A DNA stretch of 64,000 nt from Roseburia sp. 831b (GTDB taxonomy: Bacteria; Bacillota; Clostridia; Lachnospirales; Lachnospiraceae). The stretch is taken from assembly GCF_001940165.2 (NCBI RefSeq), contig NZ_CP135162.1, forward strand, positions 981,501-1,045,500, written 5' to 3'. A program made the translations under genes and the position numbers. Positions 32,236-38,878 of the stretch are shown here, in pieces. The stretch's first letter is position 1, and each line of letters begins with the position of its first letter. A model generated the notes under the pieces. The model made no database searches, was not told where the DNA came from, and saw only the letters and a list, made by a program, of their open reading frames with translations.

Positions 32236-33435
32236 ATGAGCGATATTAATATTTCAAATACGGATATCGTGCTTGATTTGTACAATAACAACTTCGTAGA
32301 GGTCACTTCGAAGCAGTACGATAAGTCAACCAGGACAATATCAGCCCTTATATCAGAGTATGGAAAAGTGATTCAAATTCCAAACGGTGTCACGGCACAG
32401 GTTCGAATGAAGAAACCGGATGGAAAAGGAATCATCAAAGATTGTACAATTTCAAACAACAAGATTGTCATTGTGGAAGACGAGCAGATGCTTTTATTCG
32501 CTGGAAGGCACAAAGTGGATGTAGTACTTTTTACTGACACACAGAGAGTATCAACACTATCATTTATTTTAGTTGTCGAAAGCGCTGCAGTGTCAGATGA
32601 GGATGTTTTATCGTCGAACGAGTACAGTGCATTGGATAAGGCATTGAAAGATTGCAGAGATACAGTCGCAGACATTAACAGAAGACTTGAGGCAGGGGAA
32701 TTTAATGGAGGTCCGCCAGGAACACGAGGAAGCCAGTGGACGCAGGGAACTTCAATCACAGGAACTGACACTTCACCGACTGTATTTAATGCTTCTGGAA
32801 TCTCCGATGCACTTGTCAATGATTGCTATTTCAACACGGCGACCGGGAACACTTACAGATGTGTAAGTGCCGGTGATGCCAGCCAAGCGAAATGGGTGTA
32901 TACGGGATGCCTGAAGAGCATCAGTAACAGTAGTGCGATAACGGAAGAGGGGCAGTATTCAATCGATGCTGTACAGGCAAATCCGAGTATAGAAGGCACA
33001 CTTGCAAATAAGCAGGAGAGGATAAACGAAAGTTTAACGCAATTAAACACCAATTTAGCATTAAAGCAAGATGCTTCTACCGCTATAAACACAAGTAATA
33101 TTGGTTCTCAATCTGTTAATTATGCTACATCTGCTGGAAATGCTGGAACTGTTGGTGGATACAGCATTGCAGACATTCAAACAGATGCACAGTCAAGAGC
33201 TGACGCTAAACAAGAAAAACTTATAATGGAGCTATACACTGCATCTACTGATGGAAATTACGCTATAGTAAATAAGTCAGGCTATACTTTAATTAGTGCT
33301 CACACTGTCCGTGACGATTCAGGCTACTTTGTTAAAGGTATAAATAAGCGTAATGACGGTAGATATACACTCATTATTGATGGACTTACAAGTAGTGCAA
33401 CAATGAGTTTTTGGCTCACATGGGCTAAAGAATAA
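32236..33435 (+). CDS. BppU-like tail fibre with switchable tip
   Basis: This 399-residue fibre has a BppU-type N-terminal domain (1-120: DIVLDLYNNNFVEVTSKQYD, VIQIPNGVTAQVRMKKPDGK), a helix, a short collagen-like GPPGTRGSQWTQGTS at about 159-173, a beta domain and a C-terminal tip. The tip from residue 268 lies inside an invertible segment. The codons for N264-E265-S266-L267 form the left inverted repeat. The opposite strand holds a second tip in register. The tip probably binds the receptor, so inversion would change host range. Confidence 0.85.
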   Translation: MSDINISNTDIVLDLYNNNFVEVTSKQYDKSTRTISALISEYGKVIQIPNGVTAQVRMKKPDGKGIIKDCTISNNKIVIVEDEQMLLFAGRHKVDVVLFTDTQRVSTLSFILVVESAAVSDEDVLSSNEYSALDKALKDCRDTVADINRRLEAGEFNGGPPGTRGSQWTQGTSITGTDTSPTVFNASGISDALVNDCYFNTATGNTYRCVSAGDASQAKWVYTGCLKSISNSSAITEEGQYSIDAVQANPSIEGTLANKQERINESLTQLNTNLALKQDASTAINTSNIGSQSVNYATSAGNAGTVGGYSIADIQTDAQSRADAKQEKLIMELYTASTDGNYAIVNKSGYTLISAHTVRDDSGYFVKGINKRNDGRYTLIIDGLTSSATMSFWLTWAKE

Positions 33436-33855
33436 TCTACATCGTAATAAATGCAGTTACTTGGAATGTCAAATTACCAGACGTAAGCACTGTTCCATCA
33501 TAATTTCTGATAAAAGCATATATATTCGTTCCGCTTTGCCATTTTCTACAAATCATGTGGTCATTGGAGCTGAATATATCAACTATAGAATCGACATAGT
33601 TAGATACTGCAATGTCTTCACTTATTGCAGAAAATGGAATAGTTGCTATACCATTCGATACAGCAACAGTAACATTCTTTGTCCTTGCCTTAACTGCTGA
33701 TAGAGCTGTTGTATTTGCAGCATTAGCAGCATTTGCCACTTGGGTGACGGATGTTGCAACTTCAGCGATTGAAGCAGCCAACTTGACATCTTCTGCATTA
33801 CGGTCAACAGCTTCTTGGTTTACAGAAGCAGAAACGTTACTTAAACTTTCGTTTA
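33023..33855. other. Invertible DNA segment in the tail-fibre gene
   Basis: The 15-base sequence TAAACGAAAGTTTAA (33023-33037) recurs as its exact reverse complement at 33841-33855. Just outside, GG-N precedes each copy. Each repeat is itself symmetric (TAAAC-GAAA-GTTTA), as recombinase sites often are. Two tip coding regions face each other inside it, with stops only one base apart (33435/33437). Inversion keeps the reading frame and gives a 401-residue fibre in place of 399. Confidence 0.85.
33437..33855 (-). CDS. Silent alternative tail-fibre tip
   Basis: The minus-strand frame reads LNESLSNVSASVNQEAVDRN and on to NLTFQVTAFITM, 134 residues after the shared NESL. It has an Ala/Asn/Val-rich helical shaft (VTQVANAANAANTTALSAVK) and a beta tip different from the one now expressed. 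It has no proper start here, since a GTG at 33871 lies outside the repeat without a ribosome site. It is therefore a stored coding end that becomes expressed after inversion. Confidence 0.85.
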
Positions 33856-33879
33856 GCCAAAACGAACACACAAATTATA

Positions 33880-33917
33880 AAAAGCATCCTCACCATCCGG
33901 TGTGGGTGCTTTTTACA
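33880..33917 (+). terminator. Terminator after the tail-fibre region
   Basis: AAAAGCATCCTCACC (33880-33894) pairs with GGTGTGGGTGCTTTT (33899-33913), followed by T. It lies outside the invertible segment, so it serves either orientation. Confidence 0.85.
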
Positions 33918-33946
33918 TAAAAAAATAAAAGAAAGAAGGAAAAAAT

Positions 33947-34291
33947 ATGAAAGAAATTGTTTTAATCGCCTCTGACAAGTTAGAGGCAGAAGTTACACCA
34001 GATATTAATTCGATATCTGTCACGGTTGAAAATGGCGAGATTTCGACCATGGTTGAAAAATATCGGAATGAGACTTCATTAAAAGTCTCCGAAAAAGAGG
34101 ATTCAGAGCCCTATGGAATTTATGAAAATTTGACTTTTAAATCTGCAAATGTGGATTCAGAAGGAAACGTCACGCTGCAATTTGCAATTCAGACAGATAT
34201 TGAACAGCGTATTGTAAAGCTTGAAAAAACACAGTTAGAGCAGGACGATGCCATTTCAGAAATCATGTTCGGAGGTGAAGACGATGAGTAA
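33947..34291 (+). CDS. Hypothetical baseplate/fibre-associated protein (114 aa)
   Basis: A site (agaaagaaggaaaaaat) precedes the ATG. The first 80 residues are beta-rich and acidic (EVTPDINSISVTVENGEIST), then a coiled coil (EQRIVKLEKTQLEQDDAISE). The next gene starts inside its end. It is commonly found between the fibre and lysis genes; function unknown. Confidence 0.6.
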   Translation: MKEIVLIASDKLEAEVTPDINSISVTVENGEISTMVEKYRNETSLKVSEKEDSEPYGIYENLTFKSANVDSEGNVTLQFAIQTDIEQRIVKLEKTQLEQDDAISEIMFGGEDDE

Positions 34292-34427
34292 AGCTGTAAA
34301 AAACATCATGATCCGTGTTATTAAGAACCGAATGGAAAACGGGGAGACTTTGGAAGAAATCTTTACAAGTTACCCTCGTTTATCAGAAAAAGAAAAAGAA
34401 GAGCTTCGAGAGGCCATTGAGGGCTAG
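34284..34427 (+). CDS. Small phage protein (47 aa)
   Basis: This 47-residue frame overlaps the previous gene by 8 bases: MSKAVKNIMIRVIKNRMENG, then EIFTSYPRLSEKEKEELREA. The site ggaggtgaagacg is strong. It stands where XkdX-like small tail proteins often occur, but the sequence is different. Confidence 0.65.
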   Translation: MSKAVKNIMIRVIKNRMENGETLEEIFTSYPRLSEKEKEELREAIEG

Positions 34428-34444
34428 AAGCCGGAAGGAGATTT

Positions 34445-34870
34445 ATGGAAAAACTTTTTAATCACATCAGTATTTATGTAGGAATCGTCGGCGGAGTCAT
34501 TGCAGGCTTTCTCGGTGGCTGGGACATGCTATTAAAAACCCTTGTGTTTATGGCATGTGCAGACTATTCAACAGGGGTAATCCGTGGAATTTACACGAAA
34601 ACGTTAAGTTCTGAAATCGGGTTCAAAGGACTGTTGAAAAAAATCGTGATGTTTATCGTGATTGCGGTTGCTTATGAGATTCAGCTTTTGTTAAAAAATA
34701 CTATTCCATTAAGGGAAGTTGTGAGCACATTTTATATTTGCAATGAGGCATTGAGCATTTTGGAAAATGCTGCAATGTTTATTCCAATTCCACAAAAATT
34801 AAAAGATGTCCTTTTACAGTTGCGGGACAGTGGGAGTGTCGAAAATGAGGAGGACGGACAAAATGAATAA
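34445..34870 (+). CDS. Holin (phage_holin_4 type)
   Basis: This 141-residue membrane protein has hydrophobic segments at about 10-30 (ISIYVGIVGGVIAGFLGGWD), 32-50 and 68-85, the motif ACADYSTGVIRGIYTK, and an acidic C-terminal tail. It makes membrane holes that release the endolysin at the end of the lytic cycle. It lies just before the endolysin gene. Confidence 0.9.
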   Translation: MEKLFNHISIYVGIVGGVIAGFLGGWDMLLKTLVFMACADYSTGVIRGIYTKTLSSEIGFKGLLKKIVMFIVIAVAYEIQLLLKNTIPLREVVSTFYICNEALSILENAAMFIPIPQKLKDVLLQLRDSGSVENEEDGQNE

Positions 34871-34908
34871 ATCGATTCAATACGTTAAAGAAAGTGAGGA
34901 AAATTAAT

Positions 34909-35805
34909 ATGAGAAAAGGAATTGATGTAGCAAAATGGCAGGGTGCGATTGACTGGTTGAAAGTCAAGGCAGCAGGTATTACATTTGCAATTTTAAAAGT
35001 GACGAACAAGAGCAACCAGGTAGAGGGTGCATTCGAACAGAACTATGCCGGAGCATCCGCAGCCGGATTAATCATCGGCGTGTATCGTTACGTCTATGCA
35101 AAGACCATTGAAGCGGCTGTGGCAGAAGCGAACGCAATCGTAGCTGTACTAAGCGGTCGTAAAGTGCCGTATCGAGTATGGCTTGACATGGAAGATGCTT
35201 CGATTCGTGGTGTCGGTCGTGAAATGTTAACGCAGATTATCCGAGCCGAAGCGAATGTACTTATTAATGCCGGGTACTCGGTTGGAATCTATTGTAATAA
35301 AGACTGGTACGACAATGTATTAAATGTGGCGGAGCTGCAGGACTTCCCGTTCTGGATTGCTCGGTATGGTTCAAATAATGGTCAGATGCCGGCAGACGAG
35401 TACAGCCCAGTTAATCTCAATGGTGTGAAAGCATGGCAGTATACTTCGACTGGTTCCGTAGATGGTGTAAATGGAAATGTGGATTTGGACGTGTCCTTTG
35501 AAGATTTGACGGTTGGCGGTGCTGCACCAGATGCATCCGATGTACCGACTTATGAAGTGGGAAAGACATACACGTTACAGGTTGAATTGAAAGTCAGAAC
35601 CGGCGCTGGGACAAAGTATCCAGCAAAGACACGTAGCCAGATTTCAGCAGATGCGAAAAACCATGATGCGGACAAGGACGGTGCGCCGGACAAAGGAACG
35701 GTTGTCACTTGTAAAGAAGTGGCTCGTGTTGGCAATGACATCTGGATTAGAACACCTTCCGGCTGGATGGCTGCATACTACCAGGGAAATGTTTACATAA
35801 AATAA
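34909..35805 (+). CDS. Endolysin: GH25 lysozyme with SH3-like domain
   Basis: This 298-residue protein has a GH25 muramidase domain (1-195: KGIDVAKWQGAIDWLKVKAA, VWLDMEDAS with the catalytic Asp/Glu pair, AWQYTSTGSVDGVNGNVDLD) and a C-terminal SH3-type wall-binding domain (YTLQVELKVRTGAGTKYPAK). No signal peptide is present, so release depends on the holin. The ATG at 34909 is chosen from its site (gtgagga). Confidence 0.93.
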   Translation: MRKGIDVAKWQGAIDWLKVKAAGITFAILKVTNKSNQVEGAFEQNYAGASAAGLIIGVYRYVYAKTIEAAVAEANAIVAVLSGRKVPYRVWLDMEDASIRGVGREMLTQIIRAEANVLINAGYSVGIYCNKDWYDNVLNVAELQDFPFWIARYGSNNGQMPADEYSPVNLNGVKAWQYTSTGSVDGVNGNVDLDVSFEDLTVGGAAPDASDVPTYEVGKTYTLQVELKVRTGAGTKYPAKTRSQISADAKNHDADKDGAPDKGTVVTCKEVARVGNDIWIRTPSGWMAAYYQGNVYIK

Positions 35806-35817
35806 GGGAGAAAAGAT

Positions 35818-35852
35818 GAAAGAACCGGAGCATATCGCCCCGGTTCTTTTTT
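35818..35852 (+). terminator. Terminator after the endolysin
   Basis: AAAGAACCGG and CCGGTTCTTTT form a stable stem followed by T residues. It ends the late operon. Confidence 0.85.
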
Positions 35853-35882
35853 ATGTGTAAAAATTTAAAAAATAATATGAAA

Positions 35883-35916
35883 ACGTATTGACATTAATAC
35901 GAAAACGTATTATTAT
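35883..35916 (+). promoter_or_regulatory. Promoter with palindromic operator
   Basis: TTGACA (35888-35893), 17 bases, TATTAT (35911-35916). The spacer holds ATACG-AAAA-CGTAT, and part of it (GAAAACGTATT) also occurs just upstream. It drives the small gene at 35960. Confidence 0.7.
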
Positions 35917-35959
35917 GTTATCAACAAAGAGATAAGCAATCCACACGGAGGTAGGAACC

Positions 35960-36187
35960 ATGAAAGTTAGAAAAACATTAAAAAACAAGAATACACAGAA
36001 AAACGCAGTAGTTTACGAGCACGACAGCAAAGTGATTGTCGATATAAGTGATTATGGAGTTGTTATTGACAACACAGCAATCGAGAAAAAAGAGTTCGAT
36101 TCAATTTCGGAATACGAAAAGTTTGAAAAAGAGTTCGCCCCTACATCGGTCACAGTGACGGGAGCATTTAAGAAGGTACGAAAATAG
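35960..36187 (+). CDS. Hypothetical phage protein near attR (75 aa)
   Basis: A site (cacacggaggtaggaacc) and a regulated promoter precede it. The protein (KNAVVYEHDSKVIVDISDYG, then FDSISEYEKFEKEF) is a small alpha/beta protein with a basic start and end. It is expressed separately from the late operon. It may belong to the lysogeny or excision functions near attR; unrecognised. Confidence 0.6.
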   Translation: MKVRKTLKNKNTQKNAVVYEHDSKVIVDISDYGVVIDNTAIEKKEFDSISEYEKFEKEFAPTSVTVTGAFKKVRK

Positions 36188-36209
36188 GCCAGTGATAAAC
36201 ACTAGCCTT
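36185..36209 (+). terminator. Hairpin after the 75-aa gene
   Basis: AGGCCAGTG and CACTAGCCT form a 9-bp stem with one mismatch; only a short T stretch follows. Possible weak terminator. Confidence 0.45.
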
Positions 36210-36320
36210 TGAATTAAATATACCAAGCATTAACAGGGACCCAACAACTACTCAGCATAATACGTTCGTTCCAATATTAGCACAAAAATTTAACTATGTA
36301 AAGGAGATTAAAAATAAGGT

Positions 36321-36704
36321 ATGGAGAAAAAGATAGACGATGGAATCACTAACGCCGACTTATATGTGACATTGAATGTATTGAAAAAGTACAAAGAGAT
36401 TTTCGACGGTTGGCAAGCTGAACGAGCCGATGCACTAGCTAAGGCGTATGACATCATCGAGACAGAATTGGAGTATGAGATAGATCAGGAGATTCATTCG
36501 GAATTTACGATTGAGCAAGAGACTGGCGAAGTGATTGGAAGAGAGATTCCGTTGTCAGAGTGGGCGCGAAAAAACCACGTCGCCCCTGACAATGCGAGAC
36601 AAAGAGCAACAAGAGGAACACTCCCGGCGCATAAAGTCGGAAGTATTTGGATGATTAATGAACTTGTTCCAAACGAGGACAAAAGAGTAAAGAAGAAATC
36701 ATAA
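36321..36704 (+). CDS. Excisionase/MerR-like HTH protein
   Basis: This 127-residue protein has a helical N-terminal part and a C-terminal small DNA-binding domain: IPLSEWARKNHVAPDNARQR and RGTLPAHKVGSIWMI, the pattern of HTH_17/excisionase-like proteins. It is 1.2 kb from attR. It is a reasonable candidate for the recombination directionality factor needed for excision, but serine-integrase RDFs are too varied to assign from sequence. It may instead be a regulator. Confidence 0.65.
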   Translation: MEKKIDDGITNADLYVTLNVLKKYKEIFDGWQAERADALAKAYDIIETELEYEIDQEIHSEFTIEQETGEVIGREIPLSEWARKNHVAPDNARQRATRGTLPAHKVGSIWMINELVPNEDKRVKKKS

Positions 36705-36879
36705 TGTCCGCAAAATGTCCACGAATTGTGTTCAAGTTCCTATAAATAAAGGAAAGACATCTTGACTTTTAATCAAGTTCTCCGGGAGCGAATTCCCCGA
36801 TGGAAATAAACAAAGATAGTGCATGTACGCTAATCTTGTTTATTACAATATAGTTGTCTGTATTGTATTAACCTTTCGA

Positions 36880-36935
36880 TTACACTGAAAAAAGTGTAAA
36901 AATGTATTGACAATACACTGATAAAGGTGTATTAT
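36880..36935 (+). promoter_or_regulatory. Promoter with paired inverted-repeat operators
   Basis: TTACACT/AGTGTAA (36880-36899) lies upstream of the promoter TTGACA (36907-36912), 17 bases, TATTAT (36930-36935). The spacer and -10 hold AATACAC/GTGTATT. Two related palindromes point to a dimeric repressor, perhaps the HTH protein encoded at 37363. Confidence 0.7.
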
Positions 36936-36983
36936 AATATTAGAAACAAGGAAGGCAATACACAGAAAGCTGAGGTAAAAGAT

Positions 36984-37337
36984 ATGAGATATAACAGAGC
37001 GGAGATTATGAAAAAAGCATGGGAAGTTTACAAATCACAGAATTTTAACTATAAAAAAAATCTTTGGAGTTTTGCAAAATGTTTAAAAGAAGCTTGGAAA
37101 GTAGCAAAAGAAGAAGTTAGAAGAAATTCTTCATCCGTAGAAAAAAAAGAAACTTCAAAAGAGATTAAAGCCGTTGCAGATTGGTTTTTAAAAAAGAACT
37201 TCGACCAGAACGAAAGATATGTCATTTCATTAGCAGATATGAAGGCTATAAAAGAAACCGCAAAAGCATACTTTATCAATGCTGTATCAGATTTTGGAAC
37301 AATCTCATTTTGGTGCCCGAAGAGTGTTTGCTGTTAA
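36984..37337 (+). CDS. Hypothetical phage protein (117 aa)
   Basis: The ATG at 36984 follows agctgaggtaaaagat; an upstream in-frame ATG overlaps the promoter. The protein has MKKAWEVYKSQNFNYKKNLW and FAKCLKEAWKVAKEEVRRN, a pattern seen in mobile-element proteins of unknown role, then a basic C-terminal half. It is the first gene of the right-end operon. Confidence 0.6.
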   Translation: MRYNRAEIMKKAWEVYKSQNFNYKKNLWSFAKCLKEAWKVAKEEVRRNSSSVEKKETSKEIKAVADWFLKKNFDQNERYVISLADMKAIKETAKAYFINAVSDFGTISFWCPKSVCC

Positions 37338-37362
37338 GAAAGAGTTAAAGGAGAAAAAAAGC

Positions 37363-37866
37363 ATGATTATTTACAAAGATATTTTGAAAAAACTCTCAAA
37401 ATCCGGATATAATACAACTCGGTTAAGACGTGAAAAAATCCTCCCAGAATCAGTAATCACGAGGATTAGACACAATGAATCAATTTCAATTGATTCTCTA
37501 AACACAATTTGTAAACTCACAAAACTGCCAGTAAAGGATTTGATTGTATATAAGGAGGATGCCACAATGAAAAAATTTGAACTTATAAAGAAAACAGTAG
37601 AAATTTCATATAAAAATAGAAAAGAGATTCAACCAGGGTGCGCCGAGGCTGACACTGATCCGGAGCTTCTCCAATCATTCGACAGTTTAAAAGATGCTAA
37701 GGCAGCATTAAAAAAATACAAAACAGATATTAAAAAAATGAGCGGATATTATCTCGTGACAGAGTACTCTGTCGAAGAAAATGAGTATGACGAAGATGGT
37801 GAATTTGTATCAGGTACAGACATTTGGTGCTATTCGGAAATGGATAGAAGTGATATAGAGAAATAG
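37363..37866 (+). CDS. Cro-like HTH joined to a second small domain
   Basis: This 167-residue frame starts with an HTH_26-like Cro domain (IYKDILKKLSKSGYNTTRLR, EKILPESVITRIRHNESISI, SLNTICKLTKLPVKDLI; residues 1-65). It continues in frame into a domain starting MKKFELIKKTVEISYKNRKE. A second ribosome site (taaggaggatgccaca) precedes that internal Met at 37567, so the second part may also be made alone. In related phages I would expect two separate genes. It ends 45 bases before the attP arm. Confidence 0.65.
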   Translation: MIIYKDILKKLSKSGYNTTRLRREKILPESVITRIRHNESISIDSLNTICKLTKLPVKDLIVYKEDATMKKFELIKKTVEISYKNRKEIQPGCAEADTDPELLQSFDSLKDAKAALKKYKTDIKKMSGYYLVTEYSVEENEYDEDGEFVSGTDIWCYSEMDRSDIEK

Positions 37867-37880
37867 ATGTTTATACAAGA

Positions 37881-37908
37881 AAAGGCTAGTGAACTTACTA
37901 GCTTTTTC
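37881..37908 (+). terminator. Terminator at the right end of the prophage
   Basis: GCTAGT (37885-37890) pairs with ACTAGC (37897-37902), extended by A/T pairs, then TTTTT. It stops phage transcription before the cotJC remainder. Confidence 0.75.
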
Positions 37909-37911
37909 TTG

Positions 37912-37939
37912 TATTATCTGTTACTGCAATTAGGTGGTC
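37912..37939 (+). other. attR
   Basis: Phage arm TATTATCTGTTACTGCAAT (37912-37930) is followed by the core GGTGGTC (37933-37939) and then cotJC sequence. Joined to attL, the phage halves form an attP of two 19-base arms with one mismatch around 12 bases (TAGGTGGTCTGT). The centre falls on GG (37936-37937). Confidence 0.85.
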
Positions 37940-38460
37940 CAGATGGAGAAATGGGTGCGTCTATGCGTTACCTGTCGCAGCGGTATAGTATGTCGAACCG
38001 GAAAGTGGCAGGGTTGTTGACGGATATTGCCACCGAAGAACTCGGCCACCTCGAAATGGTCGCCACCATCGTACGACAGCTTACCAAGGGTCTTAGCGCG
38101 GAAGAGTTAGAGGCAGCCGGATTTGCCCCTTATTATGTGGACCATACGGCTGGCATCTGGCCACAGGCAGCAGGCGGTGTTCCGTTTAATGCATGCGAGT
38201 TCCAGTCAAAAGGCGATTCGATTACGGATTTGTTCGAGGATATGGCAGCAGAGCAGAAAGCGAGAACTACCTATGACAATATTTTGCGTCTGGTAAAAGA
38301 TCCGGAGGTTTGTGACCCGATTCGTTTCTTGCGGGCACGTGAGGTGGTTCATTTTCAGCGTTTTGGTGAAGGACTTCGCATGGTTCAGGATGATTTGGAC
38401 AGCAGAAACTATTATGTCTGCAATCCTGACTTTGACAGCCCGTGTTTTAACTGCAAATAG
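37939..38460 (+). pseudogene. cotJC: 3' fragment of cotJC (Mn-catalase-family coat protein)
   Basis: From base 37939 the frame reads PDGEMGASMRYLSQRYSMSN, ATEELGHLEMVATIVRQL and REVVHFQRF, with the Glu/His residues of the four-helix manganese-catalase fold. This is residues 32-204 of CotJC, intact to its stop. The frame is open back to an ATG in phage DNA at 37867, which would give a 197-residue hybrid. However, no good ribosome site is present and a terminator lies just inside. Excision restores the native gene. Confidence 0.93.
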
Positions 38461-38491
38461 CACAATACAATCGAATTTGAGAAAGATTATC

Positions 38492-38533
38492 AAAAAGATG
38501 CCCAATATCAAATTATTGGAGCATCTTTTTTTG
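38492..38533 (+). terminator. Terminator of the cotJ operon
   Basis: AAAAAGATGC and GCATCTTTTT form the outer stem and CAAT/ATTG an inner one, then T residues. Confidence 0.8.
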
Positions 38534-38557
38534 TGAAAAAGAACGGTGTTATTTTAA

Positions 38558-38615
38558 TTGACAGAAAAAATTGAGGGCGATATACTACTATTAGTTAGTT
38601 GAGAATAACTCTCAA
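38558..38615 (+). promoter_or_regulatory. feo promoter with iron-regulator-like palindrome
   Basis: TTGACA (38558-38563), 17 bases, TATACT (38581-38586). Over the expected start lies TTGAGA-ATAAC-TCTCAA (38599-38615), a palindrome of the kind bound by Fur or DtxR-type iron repressors. Confidence 0.7.
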
Positions 38616-38644
38616 TAACAAACAGAAGAAGGAAAGTAAATAGT

Positions 38645-38878
38645 ATGACATTGAATAATTTGCCAATTGGTGATGAGGCTATCATAACAAAAGTCGGAGG
38701 CGAAGGCGCACTAAGGTGCCGTCTGCTCGACATGGGAATTATTCCCGAAACAAAGGTAAAGGTGCAGAAAGTGGCTCCGATGGGAGATCCGATTGAGATT
38801 CGGTTAAGGGGATATGAGCTTACCATTCGAAAAGAGGATGCCGAGAAAATAGAGGTAGAGGCGGAGGAGACGTTATGA
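38645..38878 (+). CDS. feoA: Ferrous iron transport protein FeoA
   Basis: This 77-residue SH3-like protein (NLPIGDEAIITKVGGEGALR, RLLDMGIIPETKVKVQKVAP, IEIRLRGYELTIRKEDA) is typical FeoA. It is cytoplasmic and supports FeoB. The last four bases overlap feoB (ATGA), so translation is coupled. Confidence 0.93.
   Translation: MTLNNLPIGDEAIITKVGGEGALRCRLLDMGIIPETKVKVQKVAPMGDPIEIRLRGYELTIRKEDAEKIEVEAEETL

Larger units (their letters stand above)
2165..37938. mobile_element. Complete siphophage prophage integrated in cotJC
   Basis: The element is 35,774 bp. It carries integrase, repressor, early, replication, packaging, head, tail and lysis modules, all apparently intact. Boundaries come from the point where cotJC coding sequence is lost at 2165 and resumes at 37939, with a shared GGTC core. 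The HK97-type head gene order (HNH, TerS, TerL, portal, ClpP-like protease, capsid) and long tape measure indicate a siphovirus. A TubZR partition system and a replication gene suggest it can also live as a plasmid. Confidence 0.95.

Noticed and set aside
33437..33871. Independent minus-strand gene
   Set aside because: It has no ribosome site or promoter and shares the NESL codons and repeat with the fibre gene. It is better explained as a stored fibre tip.
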